From: Alcanivorax borkumensis SK2
GTDB taxonomy: Bacteria; Pseudomonadota; Gammaproteobacteria; Pseudomonadales; Alcanivoracaceae
Direction of reading: 5' to 3'
Length of the DNA stretch: 64,000 nucleotides
Assembly: GCF_000009365.1 (NCBI RefSeq)
Contig: NC_008260.1
Location: forward strand, 779,501-843,500
The position numbers were made by a program, and so were the translations under genes. This document shows, in pieces, positions 44,913 to 54,851 of this stretch. Below the pieces are notes generated by a model. The model ran no database searches. It was not told where the DNA came from and saw only the letters and a list, made by a program, of their open reading frames with translations. Every line of letters starts with the position of its first letter. Positions within the stretch are counted from its first letter, which is position 1.

Positions 44913-46292
44913 TTAGGCTTTGTTGCCATTGGCGGGGCGGTTGCCTGGGGGACGACGGCGGCGTTGTCCATTTCCGGCAGGTTTGGCGCCATGGCTACTA
45001 TTGCCGCCATTACCACTCTGGTTTCCCTTGCTGCCCTGTTGGGCGCGCTGGCCGTTACCCGAGGGCTGGCCGTTGCGGTTCCTGCCTGCGGAGGCAGGTT
45101 TAGGCTTCTTGGGGCGCTTGCTCTTGGGGGGAAGGGGCGCGCGGCCGGTAGGTAAGGGTTCGCTAGGCTCAAAGCCCGCTACAATTTTGCGTTCCAGCTG
45201 CTGTTGGGTCAGGCGTTCAATGTCTTTGAGCTGCTGGAATTCGTCGGCACTGACCAGAGAGATGGCTTGGCCAGTGGCGCCGGCCCGGCCAGTACGGCCG
45301 ATGCGGTGCACGTAATCTTCGGGAACATTGGGCAGGTCCACATTGACGACCTGAGGCAGCTGCTCGATATCCAAGCCACGGGCGGCGATATCCGTGGCGA
45401 CCAGGGCGCGGACTTTACCACTCTTGAAATCAGCCAGTGCCCGGGTGCGAGCATTCTGGCTTTTGTTGCCGTGGATGGCCGCCGCTTCGATACCGTTGGC
45501 TTCCAATTGCTTGGCCAGTTTATTGGCCCCATGTTTGGTGCGGCTGAATACCAACACTTGGAACCAACCGTTTTCTTGAATCAAATGGGTAAGCAAAGCG
45601 GGTTTGCGCTTTTTGTCCACCGGGGCAATCCACTGTGTCACCAGTTCGGTAGTGGTATTGCGTGGGCTAATATCCACTTCCACCGGGTCGTTGACCAGGC
45701 CTTTGGCCAGCGCGCGAATTTCCGACGAGAAGGTGGCAGAGAACATCAGGTTCTGCCGCTTGGGCGGCAGTTTCGCAAGAATTTTGCGGATGTCGTGGAT
45801 AAAGCCCATATCCAACATACGGTCGGCTTCATCCAGAATAAGCACTTCCAAGTGATCAAACTTCACCGCGTTCTGCTGGTATAGGTCCAGCAGGCGCCCC
45901 GGAGTTGCCACCAGCACATCGCAACCGCCACGCAAGCGTTGCATTTGTGGATTGATCTTCACTCCACCGAATACCACGGTGGACGTTAGGGGCAGGTTCT
46001 TGCCGTAGGTGGCCACACTCTCTGCTACTTGGGCGGCCAATTCGCGGGTCGGCGTGAGCACCAGAGCCCGGACTTGGTTATTGCGGGCGGGTGAGCCCGT
46101 GCGCAGGCGCTCCAGAAGCGGCAACGTAAAGCCGGCGGTTTTGCCGGTACCGGTCTGGGCTGCGGCCATCACATCACGGCCAGAGAGTACGGCGGGAATG
46201 GCCTGAGCCTGAATAGGAGAAGGGGTGTCGTAGCCACGTTCAGCGACGGCCGCTTGCAGGGCATCACACAGCCCGAGATCTGAAAAATGCAT
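44913..46292 (-). CDS. rhlE: DEAD-box RNA helicase, RhlE type
   Basis: A 459-residue ATP-dependent RNA helicase. Q-motif region [13 protein letters not shown], motif [10 protein letters not shown], Ia [29 protein letters not shown], then [16 protein letters not shown] and [10 protein letters not shown] in the second RecA domain. A low-complexity basic tail rich in Gly, Asn, Arg and Pro (residues about 385-459) should bind RNA. RhlE proteins act in ribosome assembly and mRNA turnover, often cold-related. No clear ribosome site precedes the ATG. Confidence 0.92.
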   Translation of the reverse strand: MHFSDLGLCDALQAAVAERGYDTPSPIQAQAIPAVLSGRDVMAAAQTGTGKTAGFTLPLLERLRTGSPARNNQVRALVLTPTRELAAQVAESVATYGKNLPLTSTVVFGGVKINPQMQRLRGGCDVLVATPGRLLDLYQQNAVKFDHLEVLILDEADRMLDMGFIHDIRKILAKLPPKRQNLMFSATFSSEIRALAKGLVNDPVEVDISPRNTTTELVTQWIAPVDKKRKPALLTHLIQENGWFQVLVFSRTKHGANKLAKQLEANGIEAAAIHGNKSQNARTRALADFKSGKVRALVATDIAARGLDIEQLPQVVNVDLPNVPEDYVHRIGRTGRAGATGQAISLVSADEFQQLKDIERLTQQQLERKIVAGFEPSEPLPTGRAPLPPKSKRPKKPKPASAGRNRNGQPSGNGQRAQQGSKGNQSGNGGNSSHGAKPAGNGQRRRRPPGNRPANGNKA

Positions 46293-46751
46293 GAAGTTGG
46301 GAGGATCAGCTGGAAAAGGGCGGCAAGCCTAACTGATCCGGGCGGTGAACACGAGTAATGCTTGGTAAAGCCGATGACCGGTTTAGGCCGTTAAGAGGTT
46401 GGCATGTTCCCCTGTATAGATTCTTCCTGTTCCTTTTTTTCCTCCTCCCGCTGTTTGTTTTTTGTACTTGCGTTAGCCTAATCCAGTAGTGGATTTTGTT
46501 GTATCGGTATAATTTTTTGCTTACATCGGCGTCATCATTACCGTGCCGAAGTTGAGTATGGCCTGCTGGTGGTCTACAGCCGCTACGAGATTGGCTTAGT
46601 ACATCGTTGATCAAACTTCCTGACACTGTAGTTTCCGCGTTCGTTTAAGAGAGGCACGGAAAAAGAGTGAAATAACCAGTTTAGGGCAGATGGTTAGCTG
46701 CCAGGATTCAGAGATCACTGAGGAAAAGACGGTGTTTCTGCGCAGGGAGGT
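46293..46751. other. 459-bp region between rhlE and recQ
   Basis: It holds the rhlE promoter and leader (minus strand) and the 3' flank of recQ. A minus-strand frame of 106 codons (46306-46626) has no protein-like features and I do not call it. A long polypyrimidine tract (about 46420-46450) is visible. Confidence 0.4.
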
Positions 46752-48893
46752 TTAGCACTGCGCCAAAATGGCTTGACGTACACAATGAAGAACGCCTGTG
46801 GGCCAGTCATCGGCTAGTTGTTCTTTGATCTGGCGGTAGCTGAACGTGTCTTCGGCCAAGTTAGCTTGGCTAAGCAAGGCATCTTGAATAATACCGATTT
46901 CTACGTGGCTAAGGCCCAACGCTTGTTCCAGTGACAACTTACCGCTCACGATTAGTTTGCTCAATGCTCGGTAGATGGTCTGTTCGTTCACGTTCTGTTG
47001 TCGGGCGATAGCGGGTGGATCCATGTTGGCCAGGGCCAGAGTAAGAATGTCGTTGCTGTCGGGGCCGGCAGCGTCTGCCTCGTCGTTGTCATTACCCTCT
47101 GCGTGGCCATTCAGGACAGCTAAAAAGTCGTCACTGTAACGGTCCAGTTTGCGATCGCCCACCCCGCTTACGGCGGAAAATTCCCGATGGTTACGTGGCC
47201 GAATGGCGAGCATGTCCATCAGGGTGGCGTCGTGGAACACTACGTAGGGTGGCACGCCTTCTTCTTCTGCCAACCGTTTGCGACAGGCGCGCAGCGCTTC
47301 CCAGAGTGTGCGGTCGGCCTCTGCCACGTTGGATTGGCTTTTGCGCAGGCCCGCTTTCTTCGCTTTGGCGATTTCCTTGCGCAGGAGCAGGGGCTGCTCG
47401 CCGCGCAAATAAGGGCGGCAAGCATCGGTGAGCTGGAGAGCCCCGTAACCATTCATGTCCACGGTGAGAAGCCCACGGGCTACCAGTTGACGGTAAATGC
47501 TGCGCCACTGGGTAGCGCTGAATTCGTTACCGATGTTCCAGGTGGACACATGGTCGTGGCCGGCGCTGGCGACTTTGTCCGAGCGGTTGCCGGTAAGGAC
47601 GTCGATTAAATGGTTGACGCCAAAGCGTTGTCCGGTGCGATACACACAGCTTAGGGCTTTTTGAGCTGCCTCGGTGGCGTCGAAGGTTTCCGGTGGGTGC
47701 AGGCAGGTGTCGCAGTTGCCGCAGGGTTTTTCCAGGGTTTCGCCAAAATAATGTAGCAGGGCCTGACGGCGGCAGTGGGTGATTTCACATAGCCCTAGCA
47801 TGCTTTCCAAACGCTGGTTTTCATTGCGCTTGTGTTGCTCGTTGCCGCTGCCCTGGGCGAGCATCTGTTTTAATTTGATGGCATCTTCCAGTCCATAGGC
47901 CATCCAGGCGGTGGCCGGATTACCGTCGCGGCCGGCACGGCCAGTTTCTTGATAGTAGGACTCGATGCTTTTAGGTAAATCCAGGTGTGCCACAAAGCGT
48001 ACATCGGGCTTGTCGATACCCATGCCAAAAGCAATCGTTGCCACCATGACGATGCCGTCTTCGCGTAAAAACCGCTGCTGATGTTTTTCCCGCATGGGAC
48101 CAGACAGCCCGGCGTGGTAGGGCAGGGCATTGATGCCTTGCTGGCATAACCATTCAGCCACCCGGTCCACCTTGTTACGTGACAGGCAGTAGACGATGCC
48201 GGCTTCGCCGGCGTGTTCTGCGCGCAGCAGGCGCAGTAGTTGGTTGCGGGCGCCGTCCTTGCGTTCGATGCGGTACTGGATATTGGGGCGATCAAAGCTG
48301 GAGACAAAATGCCGTGCCTGAGTTAGGTCGAGTCGCTCGGCGATTTCCGTGCGGGTGCGCTGGTCCGCGGTGGCGGTTAGCGCAATGCGCGGCACATCCG
48401 GAAATTCCCGGTGCAGCAAGGATAGCTGCAGATAGTCGTTGCGGAAGTCATGGCCCCATTGGGAAACGCAGTGGGCTTCATCAATGGCGAACAGGGCAAT
48501 CTCAGCCTGTTTCAGCAGCGCCAGGGTGCGCGGTTGTATGAGCCGTTCGGGGGCGATGTAGAGCATGTCCAGCTCACCCTGCAGCAGGGCGCTTTCCAGC
48601 GCCCGGGCCTGATCGTGCGCCAGGGTGGAGTTAAGAAAGGCCGCTCTCACCCCTAACGCTTTAAGGGCGTCCACTTGGTCTTGCATCAGTGCAATCAATG
48701 GGCTGATCACTACACCGGTACCTGTGCGCACCAGTGCGGGAATCTGGTAGCAAAGAGATTTACCGCCCCCGGTGGGCATGAGCACTAAGGCGTCGTCACC
48801 TTGTATCAGGGTATCGATAACGGTTTGTTGTTCACCACGGAATTGATGATAGCCGAAGACATGTTCGAGCACGGAGTGGGCATTGGATTGCAT
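46752..48893 (-). CDS. recQ: ATP-dependent DNA helicase RecQ
   Basis: A 713-residue 3'-5' DNA helicase for repair and fork processing. Motif 0/[11 protein letters not shown] and [16 protein letters not shown] motif [17 protein letters not shown] and motif [12 protein letters not shown]. The zinc cysteines lie in [15 protein letters not shown] and CGNCDTC. RQC, then an HRDC domain ([19 protein letters not shown]), then an extra C-terminal helical domain of about 90 residues ([20 protein letters not shown]...) resembling the helix-turn-helix domain found at the end of some RecQs. The ATG at 48893 is chosen because conserved sequence starts there; it has a poor ribosome site. Confidence 0.93.
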   Translation of the reverse strand: MQSNAHSVLEHVFGYHQFRGEQQTVIDTLIQGDDALVLMPTGGGKSLCYQIPALVRTGTGVVISPLIALMQDQVDALKALGVRAAFLNSTLAHDQARALESALLQGELDMLYIAPERLIQPRTLALLKQAEIALFAIDEAHCVSQWGHDFRNDYLQLSLLHREFPDVPRIALTATADQRTRTEIAERLDLTQARHFVSSFDRPNIQYRIERKDGARNQLLRLLRAEHAGEAGIVYCLSRNKVDRVAEWLCQQGINALPYHAGLSGPMREKHQQRFLREDGIVMVATIAFGMGIDKPDVRFVAHLDLPKSIESYYQETGRAGRDGNPATAWMAYGLEDAIKLKQMLAQGSGNEQHKRNENQRLESMLGLCEITHCRRQALLHYFGETLEKPCGNCDTCLHPPETFDATEAAQKALSCVYRTGQRFGVNHLIDVLTGNRSDKVASAGHDHVSTWNIGNEFSATQWRSIYRQLVARGLLTVDMNGYGALQLTDACRPYLRGEQPLLLRKEIAKAKKAGLRKSQSNVAEADRTLWEALRACRKRLAEEEGVPPYVVFHDATLMDMLAIRPRNHREFSAVSGVGDRKLDRYSDDFLAVLNGHAEGNDNDEADAAGPDSNDILTLALANMDPPAIARQQNVNEQTIYRALSKLIVSGKLSLEQALGLSHVEIGIIQDALLSQANLAEDTFSYRQIKEQLADDWPTGVLHCVRQAILAQC

Positions 48894-48993
48894 GGTCGGG
48901 AGTATACCTGCAGGGCGGAAACGATGACATCCGTCTGACACTACGGTGTGGTAGCGTTTTGGGTACAACTGATAATAGGTGTGAGTGCAGTTA

Positions 48994-50136
48994 ATGACCG
49001 ATATTTTTCGGCAGTTTTTGTTGTTGGGTTTGATCAGCTTTGGCGGGCCGGCGGCGCACGTGGGCTATTTCCATCAGCGTTTCGTGGTGCAACTGCAATG
49101 GCTGAATGACGAGGATTTTGCGCGCTTGTTGGCGCTTACCCAGTTTCTACCGGGGCCGGCATCCAGCCAGTTGGGCTTTGCTATCGGTCGGTTACGGGGT
49201 GGGGTGGCTGGCGCTTTTGTGGCGTTTATAGGCTTTACGCTTCCGTCTTTTCTCTTGATGGGGTTGCTGGCCCTTTATGCCAACGCATTGCCGCTCTGGC
49301 TGCAGGGGGGAGTGATCAGCGGGCTTAAGTGGCTGGCGGTGGTCGTGGTTGCTGATGCGGTATGGAATATGGGGCGGCGCTTCTGTACCCATAAATTGAC
49401 CCGGTGTTTGGCAATGGTGGTGGCGTTACTGTTAATCGGTTGGCCTACCCTCTACGGGCAAGTGATCGCGTTGCTGTTAGCGGCGATTGTGGGGGGGCGT
49501 TGGTTGCGCCCAGTGCTAGCCGGCCCAGCTGTGGGCAAGCCCGTGCTACGGCGGCGTCCTTTGGTGCTGTTTGGGCTATTAGTGGTGGCGGCGCTGTTAA
49601 CTGACGGACCGTTGCTGGCGCTGTGGAATGATTTCTTCACCGCCGGCGCCTTGGTTTTCGGCGGCGGCCATGTGGTTCTCCCCTTGCTGCAGGAATTGGT
49701 GGGCTCACGGCTGAGCCCGGATGCCTTCCTCACCGGCTACGCCGCCGCGCAAGCGGTGCCCGGGCCGATGTTCTCATTGGCCTCCTACTTAGGGGCTGTG
49801 TTATTGCCGGCTAGCCCGTGGTGGGGCGCATTGATTGCCACCCTGGCCATTTTTTTGCCCGGTTTCTTACTGGTGTTGGGGTTGATGGACGCTTGGCAGT
49901 GGTTGTCTTCTCGTCCTGCACTAGCCGGGGCGGTGGCGGGCATCAATGCGGCAGTGGTTGGGTTGCTGTTGGCGGCGCTTTATCAGCCTGTGTTTGTTTC
50001 CGCGGTGCATGATGTTTGGGATCTGTTGGCGGTGTTGACTGGTTTATTGTTGCTGTACAGCGGCAAGGTGCCGCTATGGGGGATGGTGCTGTGCATGACG
50101 ATGCTGGGCGTGCTGGCACAGACCATGCTGAACTAA
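48994..50136 (+). CDS. chrA: Chromate transporter family protein (two-domain ChrA)
   Basis: A 380-residue membrane protein with two homologous CHR domains. The N-terminal signature [18 protein letters not shown] plus [14 protein letters not shown] is repeated in the second half as [19 protein letters not shown] and [22 protein letters not shown]. About ten to twelve membrane helices are visible. The family exports chromate by proton coupling, though many housekeeping members may carry other oxyanions. An alternative GTG start lies three codons upstream. It is divergent from recQ. Confidence 0.88.
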   Translation: MTDIFRQFLLLGLISFGGPAAHVGYFHQRFVVQLQWLNDEDFARLLALTQFLPGPASSQLGFAIGRLRGGVAGAFVAFIGFTLPSFLLMGLLALYANALPLWLQGGVISGLKWLAVVVVADAVWNMGRRFCTHKLTRCLAMVVALLLIGWPTLYGQVIALLLAAIVGGRWLRPVLAGPAVGKPVLRRRPLVLFGLLVVAALLTDGPLLALWNDFFTAGALVFGGGHVVLPLLQELVGSRLSPDAFLTGYAAAQAVPGPMFSLASYLGAVLLPASPWWGALIATLAIFLPGFLLVLGLMDAWQWLSSRPALAGAVAGINAAVVGLLLAALYQPVFVSAVHDVWDLLAVLTGLLLLYSGKVPLWGMVLCMTMLGVLAQTMLN

Positions 50137-50195
50137 GCTTTTTTCTGGCGCCACATTGGTGCCCTTGGGACTTGTCCTCGGGGCTACCAAGTAAG

Positions 50196-50211
50196 GAGAG
50201 GTTCGCCTCTC
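50196..50211. terminator. Small hairpin between chrA and parA
   Basis: GAGAGG-TTCG-CCTCTC with a stable UUCG loop, between convergent genes, but no T-tract. Possible weak terminator. Confidence 0.4.
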
Positions 50212-50238
50212 ACGAAAAGCCCCCCCCGCCTAGAGAAA

Positions 50239-50985
50239 CTATAATTTCAATTTTCCGACAATCTCGAACCACATGGCGCGAAAAGCTTGGGCGCTTGGGG
50301 TGTAGGGGGCAAACTCGCCTACTGGGGCTCTGTGGTCGCCCATCTGCTCCACGTGAGTGGAATAGGGAATCCAGGTTTTTAGCCCGCCTTTCATTGCCTT
50401 GGGGCGCTTCACCAGCATTTCCACGTGTAGATCCCGGTGGCGATCCACCATGTTGAAAAACGGCACTACGGTTAGGTTCTTGTAGTTTTTGCTGTCCAGC
50501 CAGTCGAGAACCTGCTGGAAAGCACGCACTGACAGGTGAGTGGGAATCACTGGGACAAACAGATAATCAACCGCAGCGAAGATGCTTTCGGCCATCGGGC
50601 TTAAGGTGGGAGGGCAATCCAGAATAACCAGCTCGTAGCTTTCCCCCAGCGGAGCAATCAATTGTTTCAGGCGGTTTTTGGCGCCGCCATTTTCGATTAG
50701 CTTGATGTCCGCATTACGCATGGAAAGATCGGCAGGGATAGCATCCAGGTTGCTCCAGCGGGTTTCCCGTTTTAGTCGGCCGATCGGTTGTTTGCCTTTG
50801 ATCAAGTTGCCTGCTTTGTAGCCATCGCCATCATCTACGCCCAAGTAGAAGCTGGCGGCACCTTGTGGGTCTAGGTCCCAAAGCAGAGTGCGGTGTTTCC
50901 AGCGAGCAGCATGCCAGGCAATGTTCACTGCTGTTGAGGTCTTACCTACACCCCCTTTCAGGTTGTAAAAGGCAATGGTTTGCAT
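50239..50985 (-). CDS. ParA/MinD-type ATPase, orphan
   Basis: A 248-residue deviant-Walker ATPase: FYNLKGGVGKTSTAVN (signature lysine and P-loop, residues 7-16), LWDLDPQGAASFYLG (switch I/A') and VILDCPPTLSPM (Walker B). Such proteins position plasmids, chromosomes or large complexes by ATP-dependent DNA binding. There is no ParB or cargo gene next to it, so the cargo is unknown. AAGGAACGCC precedes the ATG at 50985; the longer upstream frame is not coding. It is divergent from a DUF4062 gene. Confidence 0.85.
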   Translation of the reverse strand: MQTIAFYNLKGGVGKTSTAVNIAWHAARWKHRTLLWDLDPQGAASFYLGVDDGDGYKAGNLIKGKQPIGRLKRETRWSNLDAIPADLSMRNADIKLIENGGAKNRLKQLIAPLGESYELVILDCPPTLSPMAESIFAAVDYLFVPVIPTHLSVRAFQQVLDWLDSKNYKNLTVVPFFNMVDRHRDLHVEMLVKRPKAMKGGLKTWIPYSTHVEQMGDHRAPVGEFAPYTPSAQAFRAMWFEIVGKLKL

Positions 50986-51031
50986 GGCGTTCCTTTCCTG
51001 TAAACTTTGGAAGTGTATTGCGGGCAAGTTG

Positions 51032-51134
51032 TTGAAAAGCCCCATAGGGCAAGGGGAAGGGCTTTTCAAAGCCTGCGTGGGCTTCCTTTGCCGCCGGTGC
51101 AATCAGCCATTATAGCGGCCTTGGCCGCGTTATA
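51032..51134. promoter_or_regulatory. parA promoter and leader with two dyads
   Basis: On the minus strand TATAAT (51114 to 51109) could be the parA -10. It is followed downstream by an 11-bp inverted repeat (51032-51042 / 51059-51069, TTGAAAAGCCC). A GCGGCC-TT-GGCCGC palindrome (51115-51128) overlaps the promoter. Together these could be an autoregulatory operator and leader hairpin. Confidence 0.4.
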
Positions 51135-51290
51135 GACTGGGCTCAGGCTAGCATGAACCAGTTAAATGTCCATGTCGGGTGTATGCTGGGCTTTCAGGCT
51201 ACCAGGCTGGCTTGTGATCGGGGCAGTCAGGCGTTTTAATAACCATCCGCCGACCGAACCCAATGGGCCGGAATTACAAAGAATGAGGTC

Positions 51291-52337
51291 ATGATCAGGG
51301 TGAGCGCGACAGCCAACAAATGCTATCAAGCCTTTATCAGCGCCACGTTTCCCGATATGCGGGGAGCGCGCCAGGCGTTGATGCCGCCCATGTTGGCTAG
51401 TGGCCTGATTCCCACCGGATTGGACAGTGCTGCTGCAGAATGTAATACGCTGTTGCCGGTCATCCAGACGCTGATTGATAGCAGTGATTATTTCATTCTG
51501 ATTGTGGGAGGTCGTTACGGAACGCTCTCTCCTATGGGCTTGAGTGAGATACATCGCGAGTACATTTTCGCCGCGACTAAACGCAAACCTATCATCGCGT
51601 TTATTCATGATAATCCTTCTGAGCTGTCGGAAGCACAACGCGAGCCCACCCGTGAAGGGCAGGTGCGACGAGACGATTTTGTTCGCCTGCTAGAAGAAAA
51701 AGTGGTCTGTTATCGGTGGAGTACCGAAGCGGGCTTGAATGCGCTTGCTGGTAAGGTTATCCCTAACTTTATTCGGGATCACCAAGCGGTGGGGTGGGTA
51801 CGTGCCGATCAGGTTGGTGAGGGCCTCGGCGCCTCGAGTGAAGCGCTGAAGGCGCGTATTGAAATGCTCGAAAAAGAGCGGGAAGAGGCCTTTAACCAAG
51901 CACGCCCACCATTGAGGACTCTAGCCCGAGGTGGGGACCGGGTGGCACTGGATTATTCTTGTAATGTTTATGAGGGCGGTGACTGTAAGCTGGCCACGGT
52001 GACTACTAAAATTAGCTGGGACCAGGCGTTTTCTTGTGTGGCGCCACTAATGCTGAACCCGGTGGCTGAGTCGGTGTTACAGAAGGCTCTGGAAGGTTTT
52101 ATTGGCCGTAAAGCATTGGGGGATGTGCAGGCAGATTTTCCGCGAGCTCATGCGGTACGCAACGTGGTGCTGGCAACGCATGCTTTTAATCAGGTGAAAA
52201 TTCATCTGCGAGCACTGGGGCTGATTAACCGCTCCGCGGAAAAAGATAGCCGAGGCCTACCGCTCTGGCAATTGACGGCCCACGGCGACAATACCATGAG
52301 CCAAGTGATGGCGGTAAAGCGGAGCGTTAAGGTCTAG
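51291..52337 (+). CDS. DUF4062-domain protein
   Basis: A 348-residue cytoplasmic protein. Residues 10-105 form a DUF4062 domain (YQAFISATFPDMRGARQALM, LIDSSDYFILIVGGRYGTL, SEIHREYIFAATKRKPIIAFI), a Rossmann-like fold related to TIR/SEFIR-type modules. A short coiled coil (EALKARIEMLEKEREEAFNQ, about 183-202) leads to a C-terminal domain of about 140 residues with no assignment. DUF4062 proteins are scattered, often in stand-alone or NTPase-fused proteins of suspected immunity function; that role is not established. GAGG lies just before the ATG. Confidence 0.75.
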   Translation: MIRVSATANKCYQAFISATFPDMRGARQALMPPMLASGLIPTGLDSAAAECNTLLPVIQTLIDSSDYFILIVGGRYGTLSPMGLSEIHREYIFAATKRKPIIAFIHDNPSELSEAQREPTREGQVRRDDFVRLLEEKVVCYRWSTEAGLNALAGKVIPNFIRDHQAVGWVRADQVGEGLGASSEALKARIEMLEKEREEAFNQARPPLRTLARGGDRVALDYSCNVYEGGDCKLATVTTKISWDQAFSCVAPLMLNPVAESVLQKALEGFIGRKALGDVQADFPRAHAVRNVVLATHAFNQVKIHLRALGLINRSAEKDSRGLPLWQLTAHGDNTMSQVMAVKRSVKV

Positions 52338-52379
52338 CTGATAATTGATAACAGCGCGAATGGGCCGTTGGTGATTCTC

Positions 52380-52428
52380 AAAAGCAAAGAGGCCGCGCCC
52401 ATTCTATGGGCGCGGCCTCTTTGCTTTT
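52380..52428. terminator. Very long perfect bidirectional terminator
   Basis: A 23-bp perfect stem (52380-52402 / 52406-52428) with a 3-nt loop between the convergent DUF4062 and proS genes. AAAAGC and GCTTTT ends make it work both ways. Confidence 0.88.
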
Positions 52429-52473
52429 CGAGGAATGACTTACTGTCTTACGACAGCTACCTATTCTTAATGA

Positions 52474-54192
52474 TCAATTCATTCCCATCTTCTCTTTCAG
52501 GAACGCCACAATCTCGTCCATGGCCACCTCGGTCTTGTCCGCATCTCGGCGGCCCTTGTACTCAAGCACGCCGTTGTCCATGCCACGTTCAGCGATCACG
52601 ATGCGATGGGGGATGCCCAGCAGTTCGGTGTCGGCCAGTTTCACGCCCAAGCGTTCTTTTTCCCGATCATCGAACAATACTTCAATACCCATGGCGGTGA
52701 GTTCTGCGTAGAGCTTTTCCGCTAGCTCTCTCTCACGGGGGCTCTTTTTGATGTTCACCGGCACTAGGGCCACCTGGAACGGTGCAATGGCTTCTGGCCA
52801 GATGATGCCCCGGTCGTCGTTGTTTTGTTCAATGGCAGCGGCGACTACGCGGGTGACACCAATACCGTAGCAGCCCATGGGCATGACCACCGATTTACCA
52901 TTCTCATCCAGTACGGTGGCACCCAAGGCTTCGGAGTATTTGGTGCCCAGCTGGAAGATATGACCAACCTCAATACCGCGTTTGATGGTCAGCGTGCCGC
53001 TACCATCTGGGCTTGGGTCGCCGTCCACCACATTGCGTAGGTCAGCAATTTGCGGCAGCGCCACGTCGCGCTCCCAGTTGATATTGAAGTAGTGTTTGCC
53101 GTCTTCGTTGGCGCCGGCGCCGAAGTCGCTCATCACTGCCACGCTGCGATCAGCGATAACCGTAAATGGTAGGTCTACGGGGCCTAGGGAGCCGGGGCCT
53201 GCACCTACTGCTTTGCGAATCTCCTCTTCGCTGGCAAATTCCAGCGGTGTGGCGACGGCATCCAGTTTCTCGGCTTTAATATCGTTCAGTTCGTGATCGC
53301 CACGCACCAGTAATGCTACCAGCTGGCCTTCTTCTGCCCCTTTAACAACCAATGTCTTGATGGTTTTTTCAATGGGCAGGTTGAATTGAGTCACCAGCTC
53401 TTCAATGGTTTTAGCGTTGGGGGTGTCTACCTTTTCTATGGCCGCGCCTGGGGCCGGGCGTTCGCTGGTGGGTGCCAACGCCTCCGCCAGTTCTACATTG
53501 GCCGCGTAATCGGAACCATCGGAAAAGGCGATATCATCCTCACCCGACTCGGCCAGCACATGGAATTCATGGCTGGCGGCCCCGCCGATGGCACCGGTAT
53601 CGGCTTCTACCGGGCGGTAATCTAGGCCCAGGCGATCAAAGATGGCGCAGTAGGCGCGGTGCATGATCTGGTAGGTGTCTGCCAGGGAGTCCATATTAGT
53701 GTGGAAGGAGTAGGCGTCCTTCATGATGAATTCGCGAGAGCGCATGATGCCGAAACGCGGGCGAATTTCGTCACGGAATTTGGTTTGAATCTGGTAGAAA
53801 TTGGCGGGGAGCTGTTTGTAGCTGTGCAGCTCATTGCGCACCATGTCGGTGATCACTTCTTCATGGGTGGGGCCCAGGCAGAAGGGATTGTTGTGCCGAT
53901 CGGTAATACGCAGCAGTTCAGGGCCATAGGCCGGAGCGCGGCCGGACTCTTCCCACAGCTCCATGGGTTGAACCACTGGCATCAGCACTTCCTGAGCGCC
54001 GGCCCGGTCCATTTCTTCCCGGATCACCTGCTCCACTTTGCGTAATACCCGTAACCCGGATGGCAGCCAAGTATAAAGACCGGAAGCCAGTTTGCGGACC
54101 ATGCCGGCACGCAGCATTAGCTGGTGGCTGGTTACAACGGCGTCTGCAGGAGTTTCTTTAACGGTAGCAAGCAAATACTGGGAGGTGCGCAT
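52474..54192 (-). CDS. proS: Prolyl-tRNA synthetase, bacterial type with editing insertion
   Basis: A 572-residue class II synthetase charging tRNA-Pro. It has an N-terminal [19 protein letters not shown], motif 1 around [17 protein letters not shown], motif 2 [28 protein letters not shown], an INS editing domain for Ala-tRNA-Pro (about residues 225-400), motif 3 [12 protein letters not shown] and a C-terminal anticodon-binding domain. Length and domain order match E. coli ProS. The ATG at 54192 is fixed by the conserved N-terminus. No ribosome site is visible before it. Confidence 0.96.
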
Positions 54193-54339
54193 AAAAGGAG
54201 TCTTCGGCCAATTGATTCGATAAGCCCTCCATTCTATGGGCAAAGGGCACGGCTAACCAGTCATCCGCGTTTTCCTGCACTGTGTTTATTTGTTCGGCTT
54301 TCGTATGCTTGGGCTCTCTGAGTTAATTGAGAAATAGAT

Positions 54340-54747
54340 ATGCTGAATGCACAACAAGTGCAGGATCTGATTTACCAAGGTTTGCCGGCGGCTTCGCAAG
54401 AGGGGCTGCAGATCGAAGCGGTAGGGGAGCAAAGGGCGCGATTGCGCTCTCCGTTTCGACCTTCGACCCTGCGCCCCGGCGGTAGTATCTCAGGGCCAAC
54501 CATGATGGGACTGGCCGATGCGGCCATGTACGCGGCAATCTTGGCTGAGTTGGGCCAGGTGGAGATGGCCGTAACGCAGAACCTGAACATCAATTTTTTG
54601 TCACGCCCGGCGCCAGCGGATCTGATTGCTGAAGCGGTGATCTTGCGGTTGGGCCGGCGCGCTGCGGTATTGGAAGTACAGCTGTTCAGTGAGGGTAATG
54701 ATGAAATGGTGGCTCACGTCACCGGGACCTACGCGCTGCCGCATTGA
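54340..54747 (+). CDS. PaaI-type hotdog-fold thioesterase
   Basis: A 135-residue single hotdog-domain protein. GGSISGPTMMGLADAAMYAAILAELG matches the central helix with the catalytic Asp (ADAA) of the PaaI/YbgC-like acyl-CoA thioesterases. NLNINFLSRPAPADLIAEA supplies the next strand. It likely hydrolyses an acyl- or aryl-CoA in the cytoplasm; substrate unknown. Divergent from proS. Confidence 0.85.
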   Translation: MLNAQQVQDLIYQGLPAASQEGLQIEAVGEQRARLRSPFRPSTLRPGGSISGPTMMGLADAAMYAAILAELGQVEMAVTQNLNINFLSRPAPADLIAEAVILRLGRRAAVLEVQLFSEGNDEMVAHVTGTYALPH

Positions 54748-54851
54748 GTTACACGTTACGAAAAAAGATAGGGAAAGGCGGAAAAGTGCGTGCTTTCTAC
54801 AGGAGGCTTTATGCTACCTGGCGGCTAGTAGCTCAGCGCTAGTCGCTGCTG

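Noticed and set aside
46306..46626. 106-codon minus-strand frame between rhlE and recQ
   Set aside because: Composition is not protein-like and it overlaps the probable rhlE promoter and leader.
52336..52352. ATAATTGATAAC words after the DUF4062 gene, similar to those near 29500
   Set aside because: Short AT-rich similarity only; too little to call a repeat family.
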